Shown here: one piece after another, positions 23,975 to 35,479 of the stretch
Numbering within the stretch: position 1 is the first letter of the stretch
How the letters are laid out: every line of letters starts with the position of its first letter
Notes under the pieces: generated by a model
Databases searched by the model: none
What the model saw: only the letters and a program-made list of their open reading frames with translations
What the model was told of the DNA's origin: nothing
Position numbers and translations under genes: made by a program
Assembly: GCA_025786725.1 (NCBI GenBank)
Contig: JAHLTZ010000003.1
Span: forward strand, 62,001 to 126,000
Direction: 5' to 3'
DNA length: 64,000 bases
Source of the DNA: Syncephalis fuscata
Lineage: Eukaryota > Zoopagomycota > Zoopagomycetes > Zoopagales > Piptocephalidaceae

Positions 23975-24292
23975 ATGACTAGATCTACTCTTTCTAGTGC
24001 TTCTTTACTAGGTATTATAAGTCCGGTGCTTATACGTGCACTGCAAATCCCTCATCCAATCATTCGTTATGGCAGTCAAATAGCTGAAATCCCCTGGGTC
24101 AGAGTACATTTAGTACAGCTGGGCCAGCAATTATGGCAAAGTATTTGTCAATTATGCTCAACCATTTACCATCACAGCGCACCTCGCCTAGCTATTTGGA
24201 CAGGTGACTGTCTAAAATATGTCTTTCATCAACAAACCGATCTAATTCGCTTGGTATTCTTCAAGATACGCGGACTAATCTGGTCCAAATAG
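23975..24292 (+). CDS. Hypothetical small protein, 105 aa
   Basis: I do not recognise it. The frame runs without introns and has balanced composition. It holds an N-terminal Ser/Thr/Arg segment (MTRSTLSSASLLGIISP), one moderately hydrophobic stretch and a basic C-terminus (FFKIRGLIWSK). The small size and lack of acidic residues at the N-terminus would suit a mitochondrial protein, but there is no family signature. It lies alone between the Rho GTPase and a membrane protein. It could be a chance frame. Confidence 0.4.
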   Translation: MTRSTLSSASLLGIISPVLIRALQIPHPIIRYGSQIAEIPWVRVHLVQLGQQLWQSICQLCSTIYHHSAPRLAIWTGDCLKYVFHQQTDLIRLVFFKIRGLIWSK

Positions 24293-24796
24293 TTGAATCG
24301 AGTGCCACCTTATTGATTTACGAAAAGTAATCACTCAGCCACCCAGCCACTCAGTCCTACTCGGTCAGCTAGTTAGCCGCTCTACACCGATCACACTCAA
24401 ACATGATGCTAAAGCAAAAGTGAAATTAATTAGTATAAAATGTTAGCATTCTACATGAACCACACACAAATTGGTTACCTGATTTGAGGTATTTGAATCA
24501 TTTCTTTAGAGTGCCATAGCAAAGAAATGAACTATAGAAAACATTAATGTGATTTCATTTGTTTCACTAAAGTGTAGACTCAAAAGATCTAGTCAAGTGG
24601 GTCAACGCCATGTCTTGCCCAGTCATACTGGCGTATCATGTGTTCATACGCTTATTATATATTGGCATGCCCATGTACATACTTTTATTCCCATTCATTT
24701 ATACTGTCACTATCTTTGCGTACTTCTAATACCAGCTATAACATTTACATTTTAATAATCAGTCAAATATTGCACGTACATCATTGCATCTTTAGT

Positions 24797-25540
24797 ATGT
24801 ATACGGAGTATCTTTTGCTAGTGGCTGGCTTTCTAGCCGCTACACCAACTGCCTATGCTAGCGATATGAATGAACTCGTTAGAGAGATGCAAGGCAATGT
24901 CAACGAGCCATGGCATATTGGCGGTGATAGCAATGGCCGTGTATTCAATCAATCATGGGGTAATTACGAGTACTTTGACGGCTTCTTTGCCATGAAGTCC
25001 GTTAAAAGCACCTACATTGGTCTATTCTGTTTATGGCTGCTGTGGATCATTGCTCGTATGCTTAATAGCTTATTCGGTAAAAGTGCACGCAGTACGCATG
25101 CTGGCGCAAATGCACCGGGAACTGCAGGAACAAATGCTGCGGGCGAAACTACAGCACAACAACAACAGCTAATACCGCTAATGACCTGGTTATACACATC
25201 GGGCAAGTAAAATTGTTTACCTTAATACCTGATTAACTAATTTATTATTTATTTATCCATTTGTTATTAATAGGCTGGAGCAACAACACGGGTCGAGAAG
25301 TTAATTCGTGATCTTATTCTACTGCTACTTGTTCCACTCGTCGTTAACGGATTTGGTCGCGGTAGCGGTGTTGGCACGGAAATTCTAACTTGGTTATTCT
25401 TTGCCTTCGCTCTAATCTTCATGCTGGTCGAGTTTGTTGCGGGTAATCGTCTCTTCCGCTCTGCGTTCAATCTTCTGCTTATCGGCCTAAGTCTTACTAT
25501 TTTCATTTTGGCTTATGCAGCCGGTTGGCATATTCCATAA
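24797..25540 (+). CDS. Multi-pass membrane protein of unknown family
   Basis: Exon 1 (24797-25206) starts MYTEYLLLVAGFLAATPTAYA, a signal peptide or first membrane segment, then a hydrophilic lumenal part and a second segment (YIGLFCLWLLWIIARML). Exon 2 (25274-25540) encodes three further hydrophobic segments (LIRDLILLLLVPLVVNGFG; LTWLFFAFALIFMLVEFVAG; LLLIGLSLTIFILAYAAGW). The Ala/Gly/Thr/Gln-rich linker before the intron reads in the wrong frame for exon 2. One missing base in the CAACAACAACAG run near 25,155 would make the donor CAA|GTAAAA phase 0 and restore a continuous protein. Family and function are unknown. Confidence 0.65.
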
Positions 25541-26056
25541 ATGCACCACCGCACACTCTAATCTACACCTTTATCAAGGTTATCATCTAATCGTTTTCGT
25601 TTAGTCAATTTGTGCGGTCCATTTTTATAATAAATGGTTATTGTTTGCAATGGATCCATACTACTATCGACGTGTATATGCCAATCTATACATTTATGTG
25701 TGACGGTGTAACTGTTTAGTTGGCAAGTTGGTAGTTTTAATTCGTGTCTAATGAAACTGTATAGATAGACGGATATTTTAACGTTTAACCTTCTACACCC
25801 GATCAGATGGCATTCTCCTTTTCGTCTTTTATTTGACTTTGTTACTTCAGTCGCGGTAAGTATAGGTTAGAGATGCGGTTGGCGGAGACGGTTGCGCTTG
25901 TTTATGTTGAGACAGATAAGCATGACACGATCTAATCGGTGAATCCAAGTGACACGATTCAGACTTATGAACTAATCTTGATATTAATCACTTTGTAGTT
26001 ATTATCGCGCATCTCTCTTTTACTTAAGCTACAGTCAATCCAGTCTATTATCCAAT
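25541..26056. other. Intergenic, promoter side of Qcr8
   Basis: Roughly 500 bp without a supported reading frame, between the membrane protein and Qcr8. Confidence 0.4.
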
Positions 26057-26326
26057 ATGGGTGGTGGCGGTAAATGGTTCGGTGATATGGGCTCTAACAA
26101 GGGCCCACTCCAAAAAGGCATTGTGTCTTATCAGCTATCTCCCAATCACCAACGCGTGTTTGCCAATGCTTTCCGCAAGGGCGTCTTTAACGTCTTTCGC
26201 CGTACATCGGCCCAAGCATTCTATGTTGTTCCAGGAGCATTGCTATTCTACTTTACAGTGACTATGGGAAATAAGCGCCATGCTTATATTAACAGCAAAG
26301 CGGGAGCACATTTGCGCGAAGCCTAA
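26057..26326 (+). CDS. QCR8: Cytochrome bc1 complex subunit 8 (Qcr8)
   Basis: An 89-residue intronless protein. It begins MGGGGKWFGDMG and continues KGIVSYQLSPNHQRVFANAF, the matrix-side N-terminal pattern of fungal Qcr8. It has one membrane segment (AFYVVPGALLFYFTVTMG). Qcr8 binds cytochrome b and is needed for assembly of respiratory complex III in the inner mitochondrial membrane. The length matches the family (about 90-95 residues). No presequence is expected for this subunit, and none is seen. Confidence 0.93.
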   Translation: MGGGGKWFGDMGSNKGPLQKGIVSYQLSPNHQRVFANAFRKGVFNVFRRTSAQAFYVVPGALLFYFTVTMGNKRHAYINSKAGAHLREA

Positions 26327-27510
26327 GTGCGTTTTGCAACTAGCTAATATTGACGCGTTATCAACCATTAAATTGAGTGTCTTTACTTGCCAACAGATAT
26401 TCTATAGATTATACATAGCAGTAGTATTAATTATTATTATTTATATTTATGTAATAGTATGATGATTATAATTATTTGTTATATTATAGTTGTAATGTTT
26501 AAATTAAGTATTTAAATTAAACATTATGTAGAACGAAAAATTACGAATTAGATTAGTCTATTAAATCTTCAAAAAAGACTGATCATAAAAATATTTAATA
26601 ATGTAATAGCAACAATAACAATACTAGTACATAATATGCAATAATACATACAAATACATATTACATAGCCATAATATACAATTCATAATATATGGTATTA
26701 ATAGTCATAATAATAGTAATTTATAAAACTCCTTTTTTTACCACAAGTAACTACATATCGAATGCATGCATATAGCCTTTGACACAGATAACAAAACAGT
26801 CTTCAAGTCGGCGTCATTCTCGCAATTAGACCAATTAGCTAATACAAAGCGATCGTCTATATGCAACTTTCTCACCAAACACCGCCAGTAATTGCACTTC
26901 TATTTAGCAATAGAGCGGGGATGGATATCTACCATTTTGGTATCATTATTTGCTCATAGTATTCCGGCATTTTCCGACAGTCACCTCCCTTACCTTTTCC
27001 CTTGCGTGCAACAAAACTGGACATTGTAGTGAACACCACAACAACAGCAACAGCGATAATAAAAACAGCTGTTACCTGTCTTATTCCCCTTGGCTTTCCT
27101 CTCTAGTGTTATATTCGTAAAACAGTCTGCCATCACTGTGTTCATTTACACATTGACCGGCTATTCTTCTGTTTACCACTTTACTAATTACTAGCGTGTA
27201 GAAAGTCTTCGATAGGCTGTCCCTTTTTCGCTCGAGATCGCTCTGTCTTCAACAGAATCTACTCCACTCGTAGTGTCGAATCTATTGCTGTGCCTTTTGT
27301 TGTAGGCAAAGGTAGTTGTTATTTTCACGATTTAGCATTGTTAGTTTTCTATAAGCTAGGCTTGCGAGTACATATATGTACTCATCGATCAAGGCACCTT
27401 TCTATTTAGCGGTAAGTCAATGGAATATTTGGTCTATTAGCACTGACGTAATAATTGCTACAAACAATATTACTCTGTAAACCACCATAATGACTATAGA
27501 GTGATTGATA
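26327..27510. other. Intergenic AT-rich region
   Basis: No gene is supported. A short ATG-initiated frame at 27,376 runs into a GTAAGT and could be a 5' exon of the next gene, but no acceptor joins it in phase. Confidence 0.4.
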
Positions 27511-28150
27511 ATGGTATTTGTATCAGTACTGGTGGACTTGGTACGAGCCACTCGACAAGAGCGTGCCAATGATCATGCATCAGCTGGTGTGTCATTATCG
27601 AATAGTTCAAGTGTCCACCATGATCATAGTCCAACGTTGAATGGCAGCGGAGGAGACATAACACCTACCGGAACAGGAACAGCGTCTTCGGCATCTGTTA
27701 CATCATCAACCATTATGAATATGGCTGTGAATTCATTCCATCAACGTGGTCGATGGCGTGATCGATTTGATACTACCGATCATATGCATAGAAGTGCTCC
27801 ACTTAACAGTTCAACATCAATAGATTCGCTGTCTTCGTCTTCACCTTCTACAGGTAATATAGGCGTAAGTACAACTGATTCATTTTACGGCACAAATGAT
27901 AGTGGATCCGGATACAATTCATCCACCTCATCGGATGGCCATTCTCCCTCTAGATCGCGCTCACCTTCTCCGGGGGCCGGCAATGGACATGGTCCCAGCG
28001 GGGAATGGTGGATTGGTGCTACTACTGCCGATGGCCGTAGAAGATTCTATCGTGTTCGTTCTAGGTATGCATTTGCTTGTATTATGTATAATTAATGTAT
28101 TAATGAGTTTGTATTATTGAAATAGGAGTCCTTCTCCGGATAAGCGATAA
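27511..28150 (+). CDS. Ser-rich protein with RS/SP C-terminal tail
   Basis: Exon 1 (27511-28064) and a 25-nt exon 2 (28126-28150) join in phase 2 through a GTATGC...AG intron and give about 192 residues. The protein is mostly low-complexity Ser/Thr/Gly. It has an RGRWRDRF patch and the ordered-looking segment GEWWIGATTADGRRRFYRVR, and it ends RSRSPSPDKR. Arg-Ser and SP repeats (SPSRSRSPSPG) are typical of splicing-associated or nuclear-speckle proteins. No RRM is visible. The true start may lie in an upstream exon. Function is not assigned. Confidence 0.6.
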
Positions 28151-28711
28151 TCGTTTTAGTGGATACAATAATGAAAATCATTTTTCTTTGTTTTGTTCTT
28201 TTCGTACAAACTATTTGCATGCGTTTATGTAGGCAATTAAAACAAGAACCTTTATGCGGTTCCTTTCGTTTACTGTAGCTTTAATTAATTACGTTGTAGA
28301 GTATATTGATTGTATAATGTACAGTCTTGTACTAATATTAATAGGCAAATTAAAATAATAGTACCATTTACGCTTATTTTATATGAAAAAGCATAGTATA
28401 CGTTTAAATGGAACCCATGGGTGATATTATCAATATTAATGTGATTTATAAAATATACAAAAACCATATAGTGATATAAGTGAATAAGTTTATCGACGTG
28501 CTTTAATAAATTTTATTGTCATGTTTCAACTGTATTTAAGGATTAATATGTATAGCCAGCTTAAAGCCACATCTCTATTATAAATAAATATAGAATTAAA
28601 AAGTATAGAATCAAGTGCACAATCTACATTGGTCAAGTCTAGTGAAGATTATACTACAGCGCAATAATCTGTGCTTTATCTTTAGATCTAGTATTTGCAA
28701 CTCTAGTCTGT
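28151..28711. other. Intergenic between convergent genes
   Basis: AT-rich spacer between the SR-tailed gene (plus) and the acidic-tailed DPBB gene (minus). No gene is seen. Confidence 0.4.
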
Positions 28712-29346
28712 TTATACTTCACTGGCACTATCATCGGCCTCTTCGTCATCTAAATGTTCCTCGTCGTTTGAATTATATTCATCGTTAATTGGATTGAAAT
28801 GGTGAAGTGCATCCATTACTAGTTCTTGATCGATATTTTGTGGTAATTTTTTTAAATTTGAATAATGTGATAGTGCTAATTGAGCCTTTGATAGAGCAGT
28901 ATGACGATCGTCATTATCATCATCATCACTTTCTGTAGGATCATTATCAGTTGTATTTGTATCTTGAAATTCATCAATTTCAAAGTTATCATCATCATCA
29001 CCAGAGCACATAATCCAATGCCATTTTATACCAATTACACCATCTTGCAATTCACCAATTTAGCAAATGCTGCAGGTGAAAGATCAAGTGAAAATGGTGC
29101 ACAAGTTGGACAAGCATCGACAATTTGTGCCACAACCTGTCCTTTTGGCCCGTAGATACGTACACAGTGTCCGCAGTATTCGCTTCGACGACGAGAATCG
29201 CCGTATAAGTGAGTGGAGATTGCGGCAATCAACTGGCCTGGTCGACTACTTTTTCCGGTACAAGCATCGTTGGATGGTGTATAGTAGGTTGCTACCGATC
29301 TTCGATTCATAGAATTTGAATTTAATAAACGAGTAAATTGGTTCAT
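28712..29346 (-). CDS. DPBB/expansin-like protein with acidic C-terminal extension; frame break
   Basis: The N-terminal part encodes a clear double-psi beta-barrel: ATYYTPSNDACTG, LIAAIS, YCGHCVRIYGPKGQVV and IVDACPTCAPFSLDLSPAAF. The frame then stops (KLVNCKMV), while a shifted frame gives the expected end, DGVIGIKWHWIMC. One missing base near 29,060 reconciles them. After the barrel the protein continues with an unusual Asp/Glu-rich tail of about 95 residues (CSGDDDDNFEIDEF ...), not usual for secreted DPBB proteins. No signal peptide is evident at the chosen ATG (29,346), so a 5' exon may be missing. It is paralogous to the gene at 29,905-30,361. Confidence 0.65.
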
Positions 29347-29904
29347 TTTTGTATGAGTGGCCAAGCCATAAGTTAATAATGATTTCTGGTAGTTTAGCTG
29401 TTTAAGCTCTGTCCTCTTGGTTGTTGTATTATTTATAATGTCGGTGGTATCGAAAAAAGCGGATTCAACTAAATTAAACGTTGAACAGAACTGTAGATAA
29501 GCGAGAAATGTAACTGAATGTGTTGGATTATTTTCATATTGATTTGTCAGCTAGACAGTTCAAGAATAGCAAATGGAAAGTGTATAATAAAATATAATAA
29601 ATCGATGGATATATACTTTATAGCCATGCCAAGTAAAAAAAATGGTATTAAACTGTTGGTATAGTTAATATATCGGTGGCCAGCTATCTATAACGAATAT
29701 TGGAATAAACATGCCTAGCCTAAGCTAAGTACTGCCTTTGTACAGTAGATAGATCGCTAGCAAGGAGATTGCAAATAAATCTCCTTATTCCATACCCCTT
29801 ACATAGTAGCCGTATACAATAGTGGTCAAAAGCTGATGTTAAAAATTAGCCAAAAAGCAAAGCAACAACAATGCGCTTAGCTAGATCGGAGTTTATTTAA
29901 ATAT
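29347..29904. other. Intergenic between tandem DPBB genes
   Basis: Contains the missing 5' end of the upstream DPBB gene, if it exists, but no signal-peptide exon could be identified. Nothing else is supported. Confidence 0.4.
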
Positions 29905-30361
29905 TTAAAGAGAACCGCAGGAGGTCCATGACCACTGAATGGTGACGACACCAGCGTCAAGATTGGCAATGCGTTGAAATGCTGATCTGGTAAGGTCGAG
30001 CGAGTGACGCTCGCAGGTTGGGCACGCGTCGACTATCTTTACAACCACTGTGCCTTTAGGACCTTTAACACGAGCACATTGACCACAGTATTTTGATTTA
30101 ACACTGGTTTTGCCATACATGTCAGTGCTTAAGGCAGCGATCATGGCAGTGCTTGGACTAGTCTTGCCAGTGCATGCATCTTTGTCGGGAGTAAACCATG
30201 TACCTTGTTGTCGCGAGCAAAAGATTTGTGTGTTGGTATTGGTTCAAAGCCACGAAGGCGGGCCTGCCAACGTTTTCGGGAGCTACGGCAGCTTCGATAC
30301 CAATGACGGCGAGACCAGCAATGACAGCAGTGGTAGCGATAGTGGAGATTGAGAAGCGCAT
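29905..30361 (-). CDS. Secreted DPBB/expansin-like (RlpA-like) protein; frame break
   Basis: Starts with a good signal peptide (MRFSISTIATTAVIAGLAVI). The barrel is complete in the downstream frame: GTWFTPDKDACTGKTSP, MIAALSTDMYG, KYCGQCARVKGPKGTVVVKI, DACPTCERHSLDL, ending VVTIQWSWTSC. The signal-peptide frame and the barrel frame differ, and a one-base change in the CAACACACAAATC stretch near 30,225 would join them. It is a tandem paralogue of 28,712-29,346 but lacks that gene's acidic tail. Such small secreted barrels loosen or bind wall polysaccharides, or act as effectors. No enzymatic activity can be asserted. Confidence 0.75.
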
Positions 30362-32027
30362 GATGATATTTGTAAAAAGTGATTGCGTTAAAAATGAAGA
30401 TAATACTTCAAGTCAGTCAATTAATTAGATAGAGTGAGTTGATGGCTATGGATGGCGTGCTTTGTTCGTAAGTGTGATGCTGTTAAAATGATTGACATTG
30501 CAAATTGTATTGTTTATATAGTAATTTTAATTAAATAAGTAGATGGTTATTTAATGATAATTTCTAACAATGTTTCATTTTCGTATACAAAGGTACTGGT
30601 TTACACGTGAGTGTTACCAAAGACCCAGCTTATTTTGATGGAGTATCTTTCAGCATCAAGTCGTATAATAAGCCTCAATGAACGGCTTAATTCTTCACAG
30701 TAATTGATATAGAGTGAGCATCAGCTTATATGCATCACGTTACTGACTCATGAACCTAGCGCGCAAACTACAAACTGTGGTTTCATTTTTGTTTTGTATA
30801 GCCATGCTGCTATACGGCCTTAAACATTTTTTCAAGGCCTTCGTAAAATAATATGTGTGGGATTATCCTTGTACTACAGCTGTGCTGTGGCATAATTGGC
30901 AATATAATATAACTTAGTGCTACAACAGGTTGACCTGGATACAATCTGTATTAGTGTAACCAGTAACAATATGAAACCGGTCGATCTGCCTTGTATACCT
31001 AACACTTTGAGCACACGTATGCAAAATACAAGGTGTACAGTAACATTATTAAATCGGATTTTTATTGCTCACAGAAGTAGTTTTGTACAAATTTTATAAT
31101 TAATAAGAACAATACTAATGGGTTTGCACTAAAAACTTATATGTTATTGAATAATTTGCATTTAATTCGGTTTAAATTTTCAGTTACTTCTAAAGGGAAC
31201 ACCTTTTTTAGCTAAAACAAGGGCACTACTATCTAGAAGGCAAAACGATTTCCCTTAAAACGTTGTGACGTTATTTTATCTATTTTTTACTCTTGCTTAA
31301 ATTTCAGTAATATATTGCTCCCATACTGGGCAATGTAACACTATTTGTTGTTATTTTAGAACCTATCGTGATTCTATCAATGCGAACAGCAGCTTAATAC
31401 GTGTTATAATTGTATCAGCTTATTTGAATATCCGTGGATAATTTGCGTAAATTTATAGACATGCATGATAAACTATTATAATTAGTTAAACTACGTTTAT
31501 AAAGAATGAATTAGTAATTTCTATAGGCATTGCATCTAAATGTTTGTTGCCACACACGCACATATATATAAAAATATATATTACATAAAATATAGACATA
31601 TTATTTATTAATATATTCATTATTTTGCTGACAATATGTCCTATAATATATTGAGCTTTGATATCAAATGTTGTGATTTATTTGAAACGAGGACGCATAC
31701 AATCACTAAAACAAAAGCTTGGCCATGTGCTTAGCTGTTTATAGTATAAAATTATACCAAACTTAGTTATTAAATCACCGTAATACCATTTATGTAGCTA
31801 AATTAAAATGCCGATTTAGATGATTGGCTTCAACATTTAGCAGCACGTGGACTGCTTATTAAATTCCGACGACATTTAGAACAATTGAAACTTCGACATT
31901 TTTATATATTAGTTGAAATAGAAATAAGCGATGGCCAAATGAAATCCCACTCCAATTTTCTCCTCTTCATTACGCCTTAGACTCTTTATTTTCACGTTGC
32001 TTATTAAACTATCATTTAACAGTAAAA
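30362..32027. other. Intergenic; contains a possible exon relic at about 31,808-31,978
   Basis: A frame beginning after a TAA at about 31,803 encodes NADLDDWLQHLAARGLLIKF and a basic helix (RRHLEQLKLRHFYIL) with no start codon. It looks like a gene fragment or orphan exon. An (AT)n-like stretch lies at 31,562-31,615. Nothing else is supported. Confidence 0.4.
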
Positions 32028-33748
32028 ATGAATATCAAACTATACAGTCAGCTAGCCCTGATTGCTACCGCTTTTGGTTTCCTATCCATTAGCTTTAGCT
32101 CTTTGCAAGTAGATGCATTAAAGGCTGAAAAACAGCCTCTTAACAAGATTCAATCCGATGATACATTGGATACATGGTATAGCGCAGTCGAGTTCATGCA
32201 ATTAGATGAACAACAAAGAGCAACTAACCAACCTCCTCCATTGCCGCCACGTAATACTGAACAGCTAAGAGCAACTAACCAACCTCCTCCATTGCCGCCA
32301 CGTAATAGCGAACAATTAAGATTAGCTAATCAACCTCCTCCATTGCCGCCACGTAATAGCGAACAATTAAGATTAGCTAATCAACCACCCCCATTGCCAC
32401 CACGTAATAACAACCTACAACAATCTATAACACAACTAAAAACAGTTAGAATTCCGCCTCCATTGCCACCACGTTCGAAACAGCAACAGCAAGAAGTACC
32501 TAATAGCTCTGAAACTTCATCTTTAATTGGATATGGAGTTCCACCATTAAAAGAAGAAGCAATTGATAAGCGCGATGCTTATGGAAAAAAGGGTCTTGTT
32601 ATGAAGAAATGGATTCCCACAAAGCCTTCGTTAACTGCAGGGTATTCAGAGTATAAGAAGGAAAAGGCCTTTTTAAAATGCTCCAGCAACAAGGAAAATT
32701 TCAATAAGGAAGACCGTGCATTTGCTGTAAGTAACTTATGCTATATTAACATTAATTACTCACTGTTGTTTGTTCAGTTAATAAGGATAGCTATGTCTAA
32801 TAAAAATAATCCTTTCTATGAAGGCAGTAAATATATCGTTTACAAAAAGGATGAATTCAAAGCGGGCAGGCACTATTGTTTAATTATTTCCGATGCTGGT
32901 GATTCAAACTTGTATGACTATATGTTAGAATTAACTGACGATGAGCGACGTGACCAAATGCCTAGGTTATTCAGACAACTTTTATATGGTAATTAAAATT
33001 ATTGTGCCATTAAGATTTACTAATATAATTTTATGTATTATTGTGCTAGCCACTGCATTCTTACACTCAGCCAAAGTTGCACACAATGATATTAAACCGC
33101 ATAGTAAGTAAATTGCCAAAAATGCTACGTACACTAACTTCAGCACAACATTAGATATCATGGTTAATACTAAAAACAAAAATAATATTATCTTCTCGCT
33201 TATTGACTACGACCTTGCGACTGAGCTGCAATTTGCGAATGGTCAAGTTGTACGTGTTGCAAGCGAGTCTGGTACGATTGGTTTTCATCCACCCGAAGCC
33301 TTTGGAAAGATTCCATTTGATTTACGCGTAGCAGATTCATGGAGATTAATAGCCACTATGTACTATTTTTACGGACGGGAGTCTAACTACAATCCTGACC
33401 ACATTATTGATCCAAATAGTGATACTGATCCAACGGTGCAATATCTATCCTATATGGAGAGGGTGTATCAGTCTGGTGTAAATCAACAAAGGATGGCGAA
33501 TTTAGCGCCAAAGACATCCGCAGCACTTCAGCTTATGGACAAAAATTCATTGAAGCTCTTTATGATAAATCAAGCATTTAGACCAGCACCTGCAGAGTAT
33601 ATTACAAAATATTTTATGAAGAACTATCAGGTAATTGCATTAGCGTGCTTATATAAACATTAGCTAAACTAAATATGTTGCTCAGGTTTAGATTTTTAAC
33701 AATTATAGACTTGATGAAGTTGAAGAGCAAAATAAACTGAAGTTTTAA
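32028..33748 (+). CDS. Secreted protein with PPPLPPR repeats and divergent protein-kinase domain
   Basis: Five exons (32028-32726, 32778-32988, 33050-33103, 33155-33630, 33692-33748) join in phase to about 498 residues. Residues 1-30 form a signal peptide (LYSQLALIATAFGFLSISFS). Five proline motifs of the PPPLPPR type, class-II-like SH3 ligands, follow in tandem units of about 16 residues (NQPPPLPPRNSEQLRLA). The C-terminal half is a protein-kinase fold: HNDIKPHNIMV stands for HRDxKPxN, FSLIDYDLA for xxxDFG, and GTIGFHPPEAF for the activation-segment GTxxYxxPE. The catalytic Asp and Asn are kept, while Arg of HRD is Asn and Phe-Gly of DFG is Tyr-Asp, so activity is uncertain. An SP-led kinase with polyproline repeats fits an effector-like role (inference). 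Confidence 0.82.
32207..32475 (+). repeat. In-frame tandem coding repeat (polyproline units)
   Basis: Four near-identical 48-bp units encode (A/L)xNQPPPLPPRN(T/S)EQLR, followed by a more diverged fifth PPPLPPR motif. The third and fourth units are almost identical at DNA level, pointing to recent expansion. Confidence 0.85.
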
Positions 33749-34155
33749 TGATGATCTAGTAGTAAACTGATGTTATTTAGTTATTAGTACTGATTTGCTG
33801 TATTGATTTCTGTAGATATTAATATTAGTGCACATACTATTAATATGACTACTTTTCAATTAAGAATAGCTTGTTTTAAATTAAAACCATTATAGCTATA
33901 ACAATGATCAAGCAATCTATCTATCTAATTAGCACCATTAAATACACGACTTGAATTAATGGCTAAACTGTGTACAAAATTACAAATATATGTGTTGTAA
34001 TTGTATGCAACTGTCATATTGGTTACATAAATAACTAAATTCCATTTATAGATTAGTAGCAGCAGCAACAACAACGATAATAATTTCTAAAAGATTTAAC
34101 TAAATTTATGCAATTAAATGGGGTTAACAATAGCTTTTACTAAAATATATATTCA
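33749..34155. other. Intergenic between convergent kinase and RNase H1 genes
   Basis: Facing 3' ends. Contains a CAGCAGCAACAACAACG stretch. No gene is seen. Confidence 0.4.
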
Positions 34156-35479
34156 TTAGCCTCTAGCAAGCTTGTCTCTTGCTTTATCTTGTCCCGCCAT
34201 TTGCGCTTGTCTTGCACCGTTGACCGCTAATCGATCTGCAGCCTCGTTGCCTGGAATGCCTATATGTGCTCTTACATGGGTCTATTTAAGCAAAACGCAT
34301 AAGTCAGTGGTGGGGTTTAAACATTTATTCTTACGAATTTAACCGGTGATGTGTGTGCTACTAATAATTCATCAAGCCGTCGGAATAAATCACTATTAAG
34401 CACTGCCTTTCCATCCGACTTGTGCCAGTTCCGTTTTTTCCAATTATTAATCCATGAGCGTGTCGCTATCGGCCGAGTAAATCATTAATTGAATAAAAAT
34501 GACAATAATATTAGCATTTTATACCATTTACAACATAAGCACTATCTGTACGAATTTCTATAGGTTGGTGACTATCCACGGTTTCCAATGCCCGAATGAC
34601 AGCCTAGTAATGTTTTTGTTTTAGAATCTAGTAATGTACAAATTAAAGATAGTTTACTTACTGTAATTTCAGCGCGTTGATTTGTCTGTAAAGATCCTGG
34701 TAGTGGCTCACTAATATTACTATGTACTAGTCAATATAATGCGTTAAATCCAGTCTGCCATTACCGAGCATCCCCTGGACCAAAGTAGACCCCTACACCA
34801 GCCACAGCGTTTTTCTGGCCGTTGCTTAGTCCGCTACCATCTGTGTAGACTACCAAATAATCCTGGCTACTATCGCTCGTATTAGGAAGCACCATATCTT
34901 TGATACTCTATATTTCAATAATTAATATAGCTGCATACTTGTTCAGTTTACGATAGCTTCTTTGCTTACTAACCTCTACTAATGAAGGGGTCGAATGCGA
35001 TAGCGATGTAGCCGCACGTTGTTGTATTAATCGCTGGTAAGGCGCAAGTCGTTTTTTCTTGGTTGCTTTTACATCGCTAATAGGCTAGCATGTTCTTAAT
35101 ATCGTGTCAAACCAAACATTAGTTATACACAGCTTACTTTTTCTATTCAAGTTAATTAAATTGTAGTTTTGTCATTTGTATTTTACAAAACTTACTTTCT
35201 GTCACTGTAGCTACAGAGGAAGCTGTGATGTTTGCTACTGAATTAACCGTTTTACCAATAAATTTTTGCGCTTCTTGAAGTGAATTGAAGCGCTTAAACG
35301 CAGCTCTTGGATATCCTTCTACATTTGCTTTACATTCCTCCCTGTTTCAACGTCAAATGCCGTCATACCAGACATTCAAACAGTTAAGTGACAACCTACC
35401 AAGTTTTGAATATACCCTGCTGTCGACCAACACGTACAGCATAGTATTTGCCAGCTTTTTCTTTTGAATGTTTAGGCAT
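34156..35479 (-). CDS. RNH1: Ribonuclease H1
   Basis: Nine exons (35400-35479, 35196-35341, 35138-35142, 34974-35084, 34765-34907, 34662-34719, 34525-34603, 34335-34465, 34156-34281) give 292 residues. The N-terminus is the hybrid-binding (viroplasmin-like) domain: KYYAVRVGRQQGIFKTWEEC and YPRAAFKRFNSLQEAQKFI. The catalytic domain carries the acidic set: YTDGSG, NQRAEIT, RTDSAYV and GNEAADRLA, with the handle region SWINNWKKRNW. RNase H1 removes RNA from RNA:DNA hybrids in nucleus and mitochondria. Exon 3 is a 5-nt microexon (AAAAA, 35138-35142). Skipping it leads straight to a stop. The first domain and the nuclease are separated by a basic linker. The whole gene is intact. Confidence 0.94.

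Noticed and set aside
28901-29155. Plus-strand frame overlapping the acidic DPBB tail
   Set aside because: Isoleucine-rich antisense of GAT repeats; a shadow.
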